Shown piece by piece: positions 1 to 9,189 of a stretch of 11,374 nucleotides of DNA. The position numbers and the translations under genes are program-made. Within the stretch, counting starts at the first letter, position 1, and each line of letters opens with the position of its first letter. This DNA is from Cudoniella acicularis (taxonomy: Eukaryota > Ascomycota > Leotiomycetes > Helotiales > Helotiaceae): assembly GCA_013054445.1 (NCBI GenBank), contig JAAMPI010001690.1, forward strand, positions 1 to 11,374, written 5' to 3'. The notes below the pieces were generated by a model that saw nothing but the letters and a program-made list of their open reading frames with translations, made no database searches and was not told where the DNA came from.

Positions 1-2
1 AT

Positions 3-218
3 TCATTGTTGGTGGTGTTGTGGAACTTGTGGTTGTGATATGTTTGTTTGTTGTTGAAGGGTAAGCTCGAGTTTGGAGGTTTGCGTTGCAAGATGAATAA
101 AACTCGTTGTGGAAAAGTACTGTTGGATTTGAAAGCACGGGGGCTCTGTTTTTCTATTTTCTGAAGAAACATGAAGCTGTGAGTCACAACCTGCCTGCAT
201 TGTCCTCAGTTGAATCAT
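3..218 (-). other. Weak glutamine-rich open frame, runs off left edge
   Basis: An ATG at 218-216 on the minus strand opens a frame of 71 codons with no stop before the window edge. The product would be rich in Gln, Ser and Thr, ending in a run with several Gln and His near the edge. It lies divergently to the secreted-protein gene starting at 419, so it could be the first exon of a gene to the left. It could equally be leader or promoter sequence of the gene at 419. No domain, splice site or family likeness was recognised, so this is a candidate only. Confidence 0.13.
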
Positions 219-418
219 TTCGAACTGAAGGCATTCACTGGAAGCTAATCACGAATAGTAAGGAGAGTAACTAGCCAACACATCTCTATTTCTTTTCCAG
301 CTCTTTACTCTTATTCTTAGCAGTTCCTTGAAACCAACATTATTAATCTATCCAGTACAGCACATCACCTCAAAGCAGAATTACCACTTGAAAAACAGTA
401 GCTACGGAACCGATAATC

Positions 419-1615
419 ATGAAGCTCTTCCACTACCTCGCACTCCTCTCCACTCTCAGGCCAGCCTTCGCCCAACAGAACCCAGGAGGTTTATTCATCT
501 CCCCCGGTCAAATAACCCGAGTGCGCTGCTCCTTTCCCCCTCTCATCCCTTCCCACTTCACCAAAGCCACGAAACTAACCACAACACCTAGTTCGAAACC
601 GTGCTCACGGTTCCAGGAGATTCCCCGGGAGATGTCCACGGCGGCCAAGCAAAACTAATTTACAACGGCATAGCACCCCAACTAGCGACAGGAGTCCTTC
701 AAAATGTGGTTGCATGGGTCGACAATTCCTCATTAACGGGAGCGCCAGCGGGGTGGTTTTTTTACGACGTGTATTGTTGTAGGTGAGTTGTGATCACTTT
801 ATTCTGAACACAAGCGGGAAAAAGAAAATTGCTGACATTTGATGAAGCCCTCCCGTTATGCTCTCAGCTGGATCTGGTACTCGATGTGGGTTTCCGTTCT
901 GATTAATCCTGTGCAAAGTGGGGATGCTAATGCTATATAGTGTATGAAGGAGATTTAGTTTCTACTTCGTTTCTTTATCAGCCGGCGAACGATGTCTATC
1001 AGAACACCTGGTTCATACAGCGGGGACCGGCAGGAGCGCAAAGTAATGCTGTGAATATCAACGGCTCCAATATATTTGACCCAAAGTCTGAGCGTAAGTC
1101 TATTTAGTATTCACCTTGAAAATGAGATCCTGTTATACTCACCAATTACCAATTAGCACAGACAATTAACGGAATAACCACTGATCCAGAATATCAAGTC
1201 GTAAGTACCTTCACATATTAACCCCTTTAAACAGCTCCTAAATTTCTGACTCTAAATATATAGGCATCCATAATCATCGAAGTCGACGGCAAAAACGCGA
1301 CATGGGACTGGGGATACACAATGTGGAACAACACCATCATTGAATCCTCAACAAACGCGACACACTGGTGCTACGAGTAAGGACTCCTCCTAATCCAGCA
1401 CACTAATATTTATTGCAATTTCATTTCAATTGTTAACAAGCAATGTTAACAGGCCATTATTTATCCCACAAGACATAGACAACGGCAATATCGGCTATTG
1501 GTACAGATCCACGATCATTGTTGCGAATACCGATGGCGTGAGCTCGACTTGCTGTATGCGGGCGTTGCAGATGGGGTTGGGTACGACTTTTCCTAATGAT
1601 TTACCGCCACTTTAG
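419..1615 (+). CDS. Secreted N-glycosylated beta-rich protein, fungal family of unknown function (7 exons)
   Basis: Proposed exons are 419-520, 592-782, 848-876, 941-1093, 1157-1200, 1264-1376 and 1453-1615, giving 264 residues in one frame. Most donors are good (GTGAGT, GTAAGT twice, GTAAGG). The first (GTGCGC at 521) is atypical but its intron has a CTAAC branch point before TAG, and it joins phase 0 to FETVLTVPGD. The 29-nt third exon is the least certain part: it is needed to link YCC to VYEGDLVSTSF in frame, and its donor GTACTC is poor. Residues 1-18 form a signal peptide (KLFHYLALLSTL core, AFA cleavage before QQ). Five N-x-S/T sequons (WVDNSS, INGSN, KNATW, WNNTI, TNATH) indicate secretion. 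Mature cysteines are two vicinal pairs (about 96-97 and 244-245) and one single (about 209). The layout recalls fungal secreted beta-sandwich proteins with ConA-like or glutamic-peptidase-like folds; this is a memory-based impression and no catalytic residues were confirmed. A 43-nt GT-AG candidate intron at 258-300 may lie in the 5' UTR. No disabling lesion is seen. Confidence 0.75.
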
Positions 1616-1772
1616 GGATTGGGTGCTGGTATTGCTATTTGGTATAGGTTTGAGAGAGAGCTGGTTACTGGATTGGATGCTGTGGAGGAAAGGACATTGC
1701 GAAGTTTAGATACAAATATTTTATTATCTTTAACGGCTACTTATACCTCTTGTTAAATTTCACTGTCTCCTA

Positions 1773-1778
1773 AATAAA
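1773..1778 (+). terminator. Candidate polyadenylation signal of the secreted-protein gene
   Basis: An exact AATAAA lies about 160 bases after the TAG stop of the gene ending at 1615, in AT-rich sequence, a reasonable distance for a fungal 3' UTR. Fungal poly(A) signals are loose and the motif is common in AT-rich DNA, so this is only suggestive. Confidence 0.35.
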
Positions 1779-1958
1779 ATTATGGCATGAATGACGACCA
1801 ATTACATTTTTAACTACGTCAAAAAGATATTTGCGGTCAGAACTCCCAACTCCAACATCACTTCATCAACAAAGAAACAGTGTATTGATCTGCAACGGAA
1901 CACCTTGCAAAGACTATCCACCCCTCTCACTCTTATTCCCACTTAAGAGTACTTTTTT

Positions 1959-1961
1959 NNN
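1959..1961. other. Three undetermined bases (N) at a poly-T/poly-A junction
   Basis: Three N lie between a run of six T and TTT followed by a run of twelve A. This is either a base-calling failure in a homopolymer or a short assembly gap. The two flanks may not be exactly contiguous. Confidence 0.97.
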
Positions 1962-2566
1962 TTTAAAAAAAAAAAATAAAAAACGATTCTAACTCTGTAA
2001 TTCGCGAGGATAATTCCCCTTTTTTCTAACCCCTGAGAACCACTATGGTAGGTGGAATAGGGGCTCGCTCGCTTCTATGCGATAATACGATTGAATTTCG
2101 TACTACTCATCTCTGCCCACATCTGAATTGAATAATAAAGCATTATATATTTTGAAACTCCTTTGCGTGTCTTCTCTATTGTGTGACTTGACTTTAGTGT
2201 ACTTTACTACTTAGGTAGACCCACTTTTCATGTGGTATGATTCATGGACACTAAAATTATGATAGAATTATTACGAAGTAAGCTAGACCGACCATTCACA
2301 GCGCACTTTAATTCACATGCACTAGATAATTCGTATTCATTATATATTGTTAGAGGTAAGGGTATAACCGTAGTACGCGGTATATAGTATATAGAAGATA
2401 TATCTATATAGTCGTCGGTAAGCGGCTAAGGTGTGGATAGCGGAAGAAGAGTCGACTGTTAGGTCGAGAGTGATTCAAGTATATAGAATAATAATATGAA
2501 TTTGACTTAAAGACTTATCTATCTACAAAGGAATGAGCGGACTATATATACTACAAGTGTAGTTAC

Positions 2567-2578
2567 TAGAAGCTTCTA
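2567..2578. repeat. 12-bp perfect palindrome left of the minisatellite
   Basis: TAGAAGCTTCTA reads the same on both strands. Counting the preceding C and the following T, it matches 12 of 14 bases of the palindrome-like sequence at 2658-2671 on the other side of the tandem repeat. Confidence 0.8.
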
Positions 2579-2581
2579 TAA

Positions 2582-2651
2582 CTTAGAAATCAACGCTTAG
2601 AAATCAACGCTTATAAATCAACGCTTATAAATCAAAGCTTATAAATCAAAG
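2582..2651 (+). repeat. 14-bp tandem repeat (minisatellite), 5 copies
   Basis: Five head-to-tail 14-base units fill 70 bases exactly. Units 1-2 are CTTAGAAATCAACG, unit 3 is CTTATAAATCAACG, and units 4-5 are CTTATAAATCAAAG. The graded change from left to right suggests stepwise expansion. The unit is not a multiple of three and the region has no gene. Confidence 0.95.
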
Positions 2652-2657
2652 AACAAC

Positions 2658-2671
2658 CTAGAAGATTCTAG
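2658..2671. repeat. Interrupted palindrome right of the minisatellite
   Basis: CTAGAA-GA-TTCTAG has 6-bp arms and a 2-base centre. It resembles the palindrome at 2567-2578, so the tandem repeat sits between two copies of a related self-complementary word. Confidence 0.8.
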
Positions 2672-4194
2672 TAAGGTCTAAACCTTAAGCCTAGAATAGT
2701 GCTTATTACCTAATAATGTAACACGTTCAAAAGTTTAGTAAGTACTCGAATGTCATTGCATGTAGCTGCAACAGGCAGTCTTGGCAAGGCTCGTTGCAAT
2801 TCTGTGACGCTATAACCAATTCTGGAATACATTTGAACGATACTTTTTTTCCTACTACAGTACAGCACAACACTCTGGAATTTAACGTCGCGATACTTTG
2901 AGCCGCAGGAGGAATCAATGAGGCTTCTCAGCTGACATTGGAGAAAAGCATTCTCGTTCCCATTCACGCTTTCAACCGTTGTCTAAGGCCGTCAGCATTT
3001 TGAGGCTGACTATTCAATCGGTGAGCGTATAGAGGTTGGACTGAAATGCTGATCAATCAACGCTGCCTGATGGATTGGAGGATCACGGACCTCCGCCCTG
3101 AATGGCTGTTGTTGCATATCGCAAGGCTGTTTTGTGGGTTAAGTTGGAGAATTAGAAGCCTGTTTTCCTGAACCTCTTCGTCGGCGCTCCCGCAGCGCCA
3201 CCCAGCCTCGCTGCCCACATCCCGCTCTGATACCTTGATCCGCTTTCAGCTCGCGGCACTCTTTCGAACGCCAATGATGTCACTCTTTTTTATGTGGGAT
3301 TTTGAACGACAACAAGCTCTGTTACATTATGTTGTTGCTCTTTGAGAATTTGGTACCTTTGCTGGTTAGGAAAATTGCAGCCTGCTGCATTCTCCTTGCC
3401 TGAGAGAGGATCTTGGGCTCGCTTCACCGATACTACTGTAAGAGAGCAAGGGTTTTCTGCGCCCGGAACATTGGCTTGGAACATATGCACAGACCTGGTT
3501 CACGGGTCGAAAGCCACTGCTCACCGAGTTGGCCCCATCGTGCGTACGGAGGTGCAGGCCTTAAAGAAGTGCAGACCGCCTAGTTCTACCACCAACCAAA
3601 TCGTAAGGATCTTTCTATTAGATCGAATCTACCCAAGGCTAGGCACCTCAGTTCGCATGCTTGCATATCAACGCCATGGATTTTACGTACAATACTGCAC
3701 TGTATCAATTGCAGGAGAACGGAGGCGACAATTGCCGCAGAGCCTTGTGATTTAAGACCTACTTGAAGTCATCATTCGAATCATGAATCTCCCATTTTGG
3801 GTCGTGGTCAGCAAGCTCATACTGCAAAAAAAAAGAGGAGCTATTCATCCTTTCGATTTCCTGCTGACATAGCACCTGGCTCCCTTACTTTTGTGTTCGT
3901 CCTTAAACTTACTAGTACGGTTGATCATAATTTGTCACAGTTGATCACCAATGGCACAGTATTGCTTCCGATTTCTTTATGCTGACGGTAGGATCTCTTT
4001 GCCGATCATTGTACAAATATCATCATTGTTAACACCAACCAGAACCTCAGATTCTCCCATATCTGAACGATCGAATCAGAGGAGGTGGTAAGATTACCGT
4101 ACTGTGTTGCTTAGAATTTGTGCTTCTGGACGATTTGGGAATTGGAGTGATGTACTCCACGTCAGATTTAAGTCAATAATTGCAAGTCACCACT
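2672..4194. other. Gene-free stretch, no identifiable feature
   Basis: I see no intact gene here. The base composition is more balanced around 3050-3600 than in the flanks. The longest open frame, 3342-3755 on the plus strand, begins with TTG, has no early ATG and no recognisable motif; several 60-85-codon minus-strand frames are equally uninformative. There is no clean multi-exon splice chain and no tRNA-like element. Decayed coding or repeat sequence is possible but unproven. Confidence 0.5.
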
Positions 4195-5186
4195 TTATAG
4201 AAAATACATGAGCTTAAAGTTGCTTCGAAGATTTACTGTAGACTTGATCGAGCTGATCCTTGATTTGAGCAATGGTGCCTGGCCTAATGTACGCAGAACG
4301 CCTCGTGGCATAGAACTTGACGACAATTCTTCGCCCATAATTAGGCAGCGTGGCCATGCATGAATTGTGTCTGGTTTTCTGGCAATATTTTTGTACATGC
4401 CGCTCTTGGAGTCTCGGTGCCTTTCAGCTTTTTACGCCACCTCCTCTAATCTTATTGTTCAATACCAGGAGTAAGCAACAAGAAGCCCCACAATTCCCTC
4501 ATATACCTGTGTCTTGACGCTCTCTGGGACTTCGTCTTGTTCCTTGCAGGAATATGTAACGCAAGTTATAGAATTTTTTTTATCTGCTTGGCTCGGCCGT
4601 CCATGGTCTTTTGGTCTCAAAGCAGTGCTGCTATGCTGGTATTTCTATCCAACTTCCCAATTATAAGAACACTTTGAGGCAACCGCCATCCATCCCAAGA
4701 CAGTCTCATGTGCGTTCTTTATAAAACTTCGATCCGGCTTTGATGCGTTCGTAGCGGGATGCAAATTGGATATGACCTTGGAATCATTCACGAATATTCA
4801 GTGTTGTGACGATGACTTCAAAAAGATACGGATATCTATTGAAATGGTCCAGGAATTAGTACGATACGGAGTTGCATGCTATGTAAGACAGCCACGAGAA
4901 TGTTCTTAACGCCTTACTTGTTGCAGCAGCCGAGTGTGAGGGGCTATTGGAATTACTCCCAAAGCTTCGGAGAATAATTGGAATTGCATTGAAGAGAAAC
5001 GACAAATTAGTAGCTTGGACTCGGGAAGATCGAAATAATTGAAGGCTTAAGGCCTCTGCGAGGCAGCAATTATTTGGATCACCCAGGTATCGCCAACTTA
5101 CTTGACAGTCACCGAGGAAATCTCTCTACCGAGAATAAAGACACACAGCTAGAACGGCTGCTACTTTTCTTGTTGGGATCTTTCAT
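4195..5186 (-). pseudogene. Possible decayed gene, family unknown
   Basis: An ATG at 5186-5184 opens a Lys/Ser-rich frame of 25 codons (MKDPNKKSSSRSS...), then a TGA at 5111-5109. A possible GTAAGT...CAG intron (5101-5056, 46 nt, no clear branch point) joins in frame to a 65-codon open stretch ending at a TAA (4858-4856). Downstream to about 4195 no single frame is clean. One minus-strand frame has only about four stops in 200 codons, and another gives a 69-codon open end finishing in DQLDQVYSKSSKQL and TAA. Stop depletion and a plausible intron suggest a former gene with several breaks. No domain was recognised and chance cannot be excluded. Confidence 0.22.
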
Positions 5187-5932
5187 CTTTCTTCTACCAA
5201 CCACCCACTGGGCTGGGCGGACGAGATAGCCGGTCGAAAACAAGAAATTGAGCACTTCAAATTAACGAGAAATAGATTCTTTCGTACTGGAGGTTTTGGT
5301 TCAGCGCTAGAATCATATGACACAGGTCATCAAGCGAATACGCCATAGCGTCTCTGAACACGACTGGACGAAGCTTTACTTCTATTCATTGCAATCGCCT
5401 TATATGCCTTATTACCATCGCCATTTGTTCGTGATTGTCGTTGTCCTACTCTTTTATGGTGGAAGAGGCACAGGAACCACAAGAACGCAAACATTGTAAC
5501 TGGACTATCCAGCCCTGGACCATCCTAGCAGAAAGACCTAGAGTTGGAAATAAGGGAGTTAGAACATAGTAAAGCAATCGCAGATAATTTTGAATCAGTC
5601 ATATACCCAATTTCATACATGAAATAGCTACAGAGAAATACTAGTCAGCGAAACTGTTCGCTCACATCAAGTGACCTTAATTTTGCATCTCCTTCCCCTC
5701 TTCCACATTGAGCACTTATAATATTAGCAACTTTGAGTAAAAGCATATATGGCACGATGAAGGCCCTACAACCAAATCGAGATTGTTCCGCAGACTCTGG
5801 AGAGACGAGTAATAGTTAGAGAGTGCAACTTAGGTGGAGAATTTCTTACCCTCTCATGGTGACAATCATAGAACAGATCTTCGTTGCTCTAGTCCCGCTC
5901 TGGCAGCCTTCAATGGGGGAGTCTTGAAAGAG
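5187..5932. other. Gene-free stretch, no identifiable feature
   Basis: Both strands contain only short frames. A 60-codon plus-strand frame at 5317-5499 has no motif and no splice context. No repeat, RNA gene or element end was found. Confidence 0.5.
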
Positions 5933-6820
5933 CTATAGGTACCCGGCCGTTGTACACTCCTTCCACAACCTCCCAGCATCGACCCCTAAAATCTCTGGCA
6001 CAACCTCGCCACCCACCGAGCCGTATTGCAAGCAGCGCGCCTTCATGATAGGCCGTCCCGCTACGTATGTGTTCTCATCCGCTCCTAGTCTACCGAAGTG
6101 CCAAGATGTGCTGGTACGATAAAACGCACGGGGACTGGTGAGATGGACATCAATCTATTGGTCACGGGTTGAAAAAAGTCATTTCATATGCTTTTCCAAA
6201 GTCAATGTTGTCTCGGAGCTATAGCTCGTCCTATCTCCATTTATCAAATGTCCGTTCGTCTGGCGGAGGAAGAACAGGATGTGGTGATCAGGTCACGGAT
6301 CTTTCTCTTGATTTGCCCTCGAGCACCGACGTAGCTGACCGTCGCTCTTTATCGAACCATGGCATTATTCAGATGGCATAATCGATTCCGTACCTACATC
6401 AACGATATTTCATACTCTGATGAATCCGGCATCCTTTCGCCCAGCTGTCAAACTGAGTGGATTAACGCTGTGCCACGAGGGGACCCCAATGGCCTGCGTC
6501 CGATCAAGTCCACGAACGAATATGCTGACTGAGCCCAAACACAGCCCTCAGAGCATAACAGACACCACCGAAAAATCTCGAACCTGAAAAGCAACAGTTG
6601 AAGGAATTCGATGAAGAACAACTATACAACATAATGACAGAGACGAAGTCTTGAACGAAAGAGATTGGGGCCTGGTCTGAAAGAGAAGAGAGAACTTAGC
6701 CTCTTTGATATAACATATGCTTGAATTCTCTGAAAGAGCAGATAGCCACACAATGGAAACAAAAGGTTCGGATTTGACTGAACATAGAAGGAAATTTGAT
6801 ATACCACCACATTTCATAGA
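5933..6820 (-). pseudogene. Possible decayed coding region, family unknown
   Basis: One minus-strand frame runs from about 6817 down to a TAG at 5935-5933 with about six interior stops in some 290 codons; roughly 16 would be expected by chance at this composition. The best part is a 73-codon open stretch, 6154-5936, in GC-richer DNA. Its translation has a protein-like texture with segments such as YRTSTSWHFGRLGAD, AGRPIMKARCLQYG and EVVPEILGVDAGRLW. The interior stops include TAG after CAA, TGA after AAA and TAA after GAA; all could be former CAA, CAG or CGA codons, which is inference. I do not recognise the family. No start or intron structure could be fixed. Confidence 0.25.
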
Positions 6821-7527
6821 CTCTTAGCTGTGATTCATAACTCCTCACCCATCCCAGAGAGCTAAATCTTGCCGCATTTGACCACAAAGTGTACTCGTTC
6901 TCAATATCCAGGAATACAGCTTGGTCGCCGCATAATTTCTGATACCTCAAAATATTTCCAAGGTATTTGTATCCCAGTAGCATTGACCCTCAACCCACTG
7001 GTCCGAGACTCTGCAACTTCAGGTTGAGAGCAACAATGATAGTAAACACAATTCTCAGCTCGCCAGAGTCCTGCATCTTGAACATGCCATATTCCTCGAC
7101 TTTTGCAAACGCCGATTGTTCTGATTGAGAGCCATCATGTAGATATTGCTCGTATTCCTTTGGAAGGTTGCCAAGAACTAATGAGAAAAAGTTTTGGGTG
7201 CCAGATACCAGCGGTACACTATTTCATTCAGCAAGGACTAACTATCACCATAGAAAACTCACACTATATCATGCTGAAGAGGAACTTCAGCACTTATATG
7301 TTGATAAAACATAGCAACTAGGTGCGCAGCTTCTTGAGCTTTGACGCGCGGGGTTTTTCTAAGGTATTGGGAGGGAATATGAATAAAGATGCTATGAAGT
7401 TCAATTGTGTCCTGTGATATAATTACGGACTCAATGTGTATTTCCAAACTCTAACGTCTACTGCCCTCGCGACTTCAAACTCTTCGCCGTCCCGTTAACC
7501 TAACCATAATTCCTACTGTGGACTGTC
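6821..7527. other. Gene-free stretch, no identifiable feature
   Basis: A 95-codon minus-strand frame (6983-6696) and a 72-codon plus-strand frame (7103-7321) occur, but neither shows a motif, a homologous feel or a splice chain. The minus-strand frame could belong to the decayed region to its left. No RNA gene or repeat was seen. Confidence 0.45.
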
Positions 7528-7555
7528 AACTCGCAGGTAGCCCTACCTGCGAGTT
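7528..7555. repeat. Perfect 13-bp hairpin, 2-base loop
   Basis: The arms 7528-7540 (AACTCGCAGGTAG) and 7543-7555 (CTACCTGCGAGTT) are exactly complementary around CC. The stem is GC-rich in an AT-rich neighbourhood. A CTGAT follows nine bases later (7565-7569), an arrangement also seen at Helitron 3' ends. Confidence 0.93.
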
Positions 7556-7566
7556 CTTCGCCCCCT

Positions 7567-7628
7567 GATGGTCCCCCGCGAACCAAGAGGCACCCTTGTG
7601 CCTCTTCTCTCTCCCCCCCTCGACCATC
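7567..7628. repeat. Nested inverted repeats: 7-bp outer arms around a 9-bp hairpin
   Basis: The outer arms GATGGTC (7567-7573) and GACCATC (7622-7628) are complementary. Between them AAGAGGCAC (7585-7593) and GTGCCTCTT (7598-7606) form a perfect 9-bp stem with loop CCTT. With the 13-bp hairpin just upstream, three self-complementary structures lie within about 100 bases. The function is unknown: a transposon end, a structured RNA or a cruciform are all possible. Confidence 0.8.
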
Positions 7629-8499
7629 CTCTCGTTAATCCTATATACTAAATTGACAGCAGCCTTTCAAGTTAGGCTCATCTAGTCTTAACACCACAGA
7701 ACTGCAAGTGAACTTCATGACACATTGATTCTTGTTACAGTTCTCTCTTCTTCCTGTATTCCCTATTCTCCTTCCTCTCTATTACCGTCCTATTAAAAAT
7801 GAAGTGAACCTTATAATATATCCTCTCATGCCATACTCCAACCTCACTCTTCAAGAATAATGAATTAGCAAGTACCTAGCCTACTCACTGAAACAAAAGG
7901 TAGACCACAAGATAGGAAAGCAGTCCGTACTCCGTAATGCTAAAATCCCTCGAATCCGGTCTATCTTTCGCCTTAGAAAACTACCATCGCCAATGTTCCT
8001 CTCTTTCCACTTATCCTGAGCCTTCCTTCCTTCTACCATGACATCACCATAAAACAATAATGGAATCCCAGGACCTCCCTCATTCAGGTAGGACTGAGCC
8101 CGTTATTTCCAAGACCCTCCCGTCCGAAATTCCATCTCCGAGCACCAATAGGACATCAAGACATCTTCACACATACTGCCTCCCCTCTTACCCGTCCTCG
8201 TCCCCTTATGGATTCTGAACCCTCTTCTCCGCAATTTCATATATGAGGGACATGGACAGCGGCACTAGAATTGGGGAAACATACCTCGAGGCTCGAGACT
8301 TGATTTCCTACATGGATTATGAGAAGAGAAGAAGCAAATTATGGTGCTACTTAGCACGTCAAAACACTTCAACGTCCGTCCCTGCGTGGCGGAAAACCCA
8401 GTGTGCCGGAAAATTAGACAAATTTCAACATTCATAAGTCGCTATATGAATACAACTCGTGTGATGAACTTATTGCTAACTTCAAATATAAAAACTTTT
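7629..8499. other. Gene-poor stretch with two small unsupported plus-strand ORFs
   Basis: The plus strand is pyrimidine-rich (long CT-rich runs about 7735-8200). An ATG at 8060 opens 52 Pro/Ser-rich codons ending at TGA 8216-8218, and an ATG at 8243 opens 64 charged codons ending at 8437. Neither has a recognisable domain, and a GTAGGA inside the first could be a donor without a convincing partner. They may be chance frames or pieces of an unrecognised gene. Nothing else was found. Confidence 0.4.
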
Positions 8500-8697
8500 T
8501 GTTGTGGTTGATTTTAAAGAGGATGCTGTGGAGAAGAATCCGCGATCCTTGCGATCTCATTGGTAGTTTACGGCACACCGGGTTTTAGTAGATTATGGCA
8601 GCATACTTTATTGTAAAGCTGGCTGTCTAGGTGTGTATATATAGACAATAGAGTGTAGCTGCCTGGTAGGCAGCCACACGTGATCTGGGATCCAACA
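8500..8697 (-). mobile_element. Probable solo LTR of a retrotransposon, 198 bp
   Basis: The element starts TGTTGTGG and ends GGATCCAACA, giving the TG...CA ends and a 5-bp terminal inverted repeat (TGTTG/CAACA) typical of LTRs. Read on the minus strand it has a TATATATA (8643-8636), then AATAAA (8612-8607), in the order expected for an LTR promoter and poly(A) signal. The flanks CTTTT (8495-8499) and GTTTT (8698-8702) match in 4 of 5 bases, consistent with a target-site duplication carrying one later mutation. No second LTR, primer-binding site or gag/pol frame is present, so it would be a solo LTR left by recombination. A Copia or Gypsy origin cannot be told from this alone. Confidence 0.5.
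8653..8679. repeat. 12-bp imperfect hairpin inside the LTR
   Basis: The arms GTGTAGCTGCCT and AGGCAGCCACAC pair with one mismatch around GGT. In minus orientation this lies just inside the start of the LTR, upstream of its TATA-like run. Confidence 0.8.
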
Positions 8698-8702
8698 GTT
8701 TT

Positions 8703-9189
8703 CCGTCACTCAGGGACGGACGTTATGTACGTTTGAGGCATAAATCTACATCAGACTTTAAATATTGTTTGATTCTTAGTTAGGACTACAGAATCACGTT
8801 CGAAATATGATTGTATTTACGTTCTATCATTAGTGAAATACTGAAAACAGTCAAATTTAGCAAAGACGTCTTCTTCTCTTTGGACTCCTGATGACAAGTA
8901 ATACTTTTATGAATATCACGGCTAACTAGGCCTTCATGACTATTGCCTGCCTTCCACATCTTAAGAACGAATTCAACGCTCGCTCAAATGTGTAACCAGA
9001 GCAGAAGTGAGTGGTATATGCTCGATTAACATCTGAAAATAAAAGCTTTAAATTGCTCTGAAAGTTTTCAACTGAGGAGTTAAATGTATACTTCTCCGGT
9101 CCTAGGTAATAGAGTCACGAATTTCTGAGAATAATGAGTTTGTAATTTCTTGTCGATGGACTCATCTGCCGGATCTTTCTAAAAACTCA
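8703..9189. other. Gene-free stretch between the LTR and the monooxygenase 3' end
   Basis: No open frame, repeat or RNA gene could be supported. The part next to 9190 should include the 3' UTR of the minus-strand monooxygenase. No exact AATAAA was found on that strand close to its stop codon. Confidence 0.5.

Larger units (their letters stand above)
1616..2566. other. Non-coding stretch with AT-rich, TpA-rich block
   Basis: No gene is visible. The first 150 bases are probably the 3' UTR of the upstream gene. From about 2100 the sequence becomes AT-rich, with a low-complexity TA-rich run around 2381-2412 (repeated TATAT, TATAG and ATATC words). Abundant TpA with few open frames is compatible with mutated repeat DNA, but no LTR, TIR or transposase remnant could be defined here. 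Confidence 0.6.

Noticed and set aside
419..658. Unspliced 79-codon ORF as the secreted protein
   Set aside because: Its C-terminal half runs out of frame with FETVLTVPGD; a 71-nt intron with a CTAAC branch point gives a seven-exon gene with consistent phases.
2582..2651. CRISPR array
   Set aside because: The 14-bp units abut with no spacers, and the organism is a fungus; it is a minisatellite.
2348..2722. Possible LTR with TGTTA...TAACA ends in the AT-rich block
   Set aside because: The flanks show no target-site duplication and the interior lacks an ordered TATA/poly(A) pair; 5-bp ends alone are too common in such AT-rich DNA.
3342..3755. Longest single open frame in the window (137 codons, plus strand)
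   Set aside because: It opens with TTG, has no ATG in its first hundred codons, no splice context and no recognisable motif; local GC is higher, so long chance frames are likelier.
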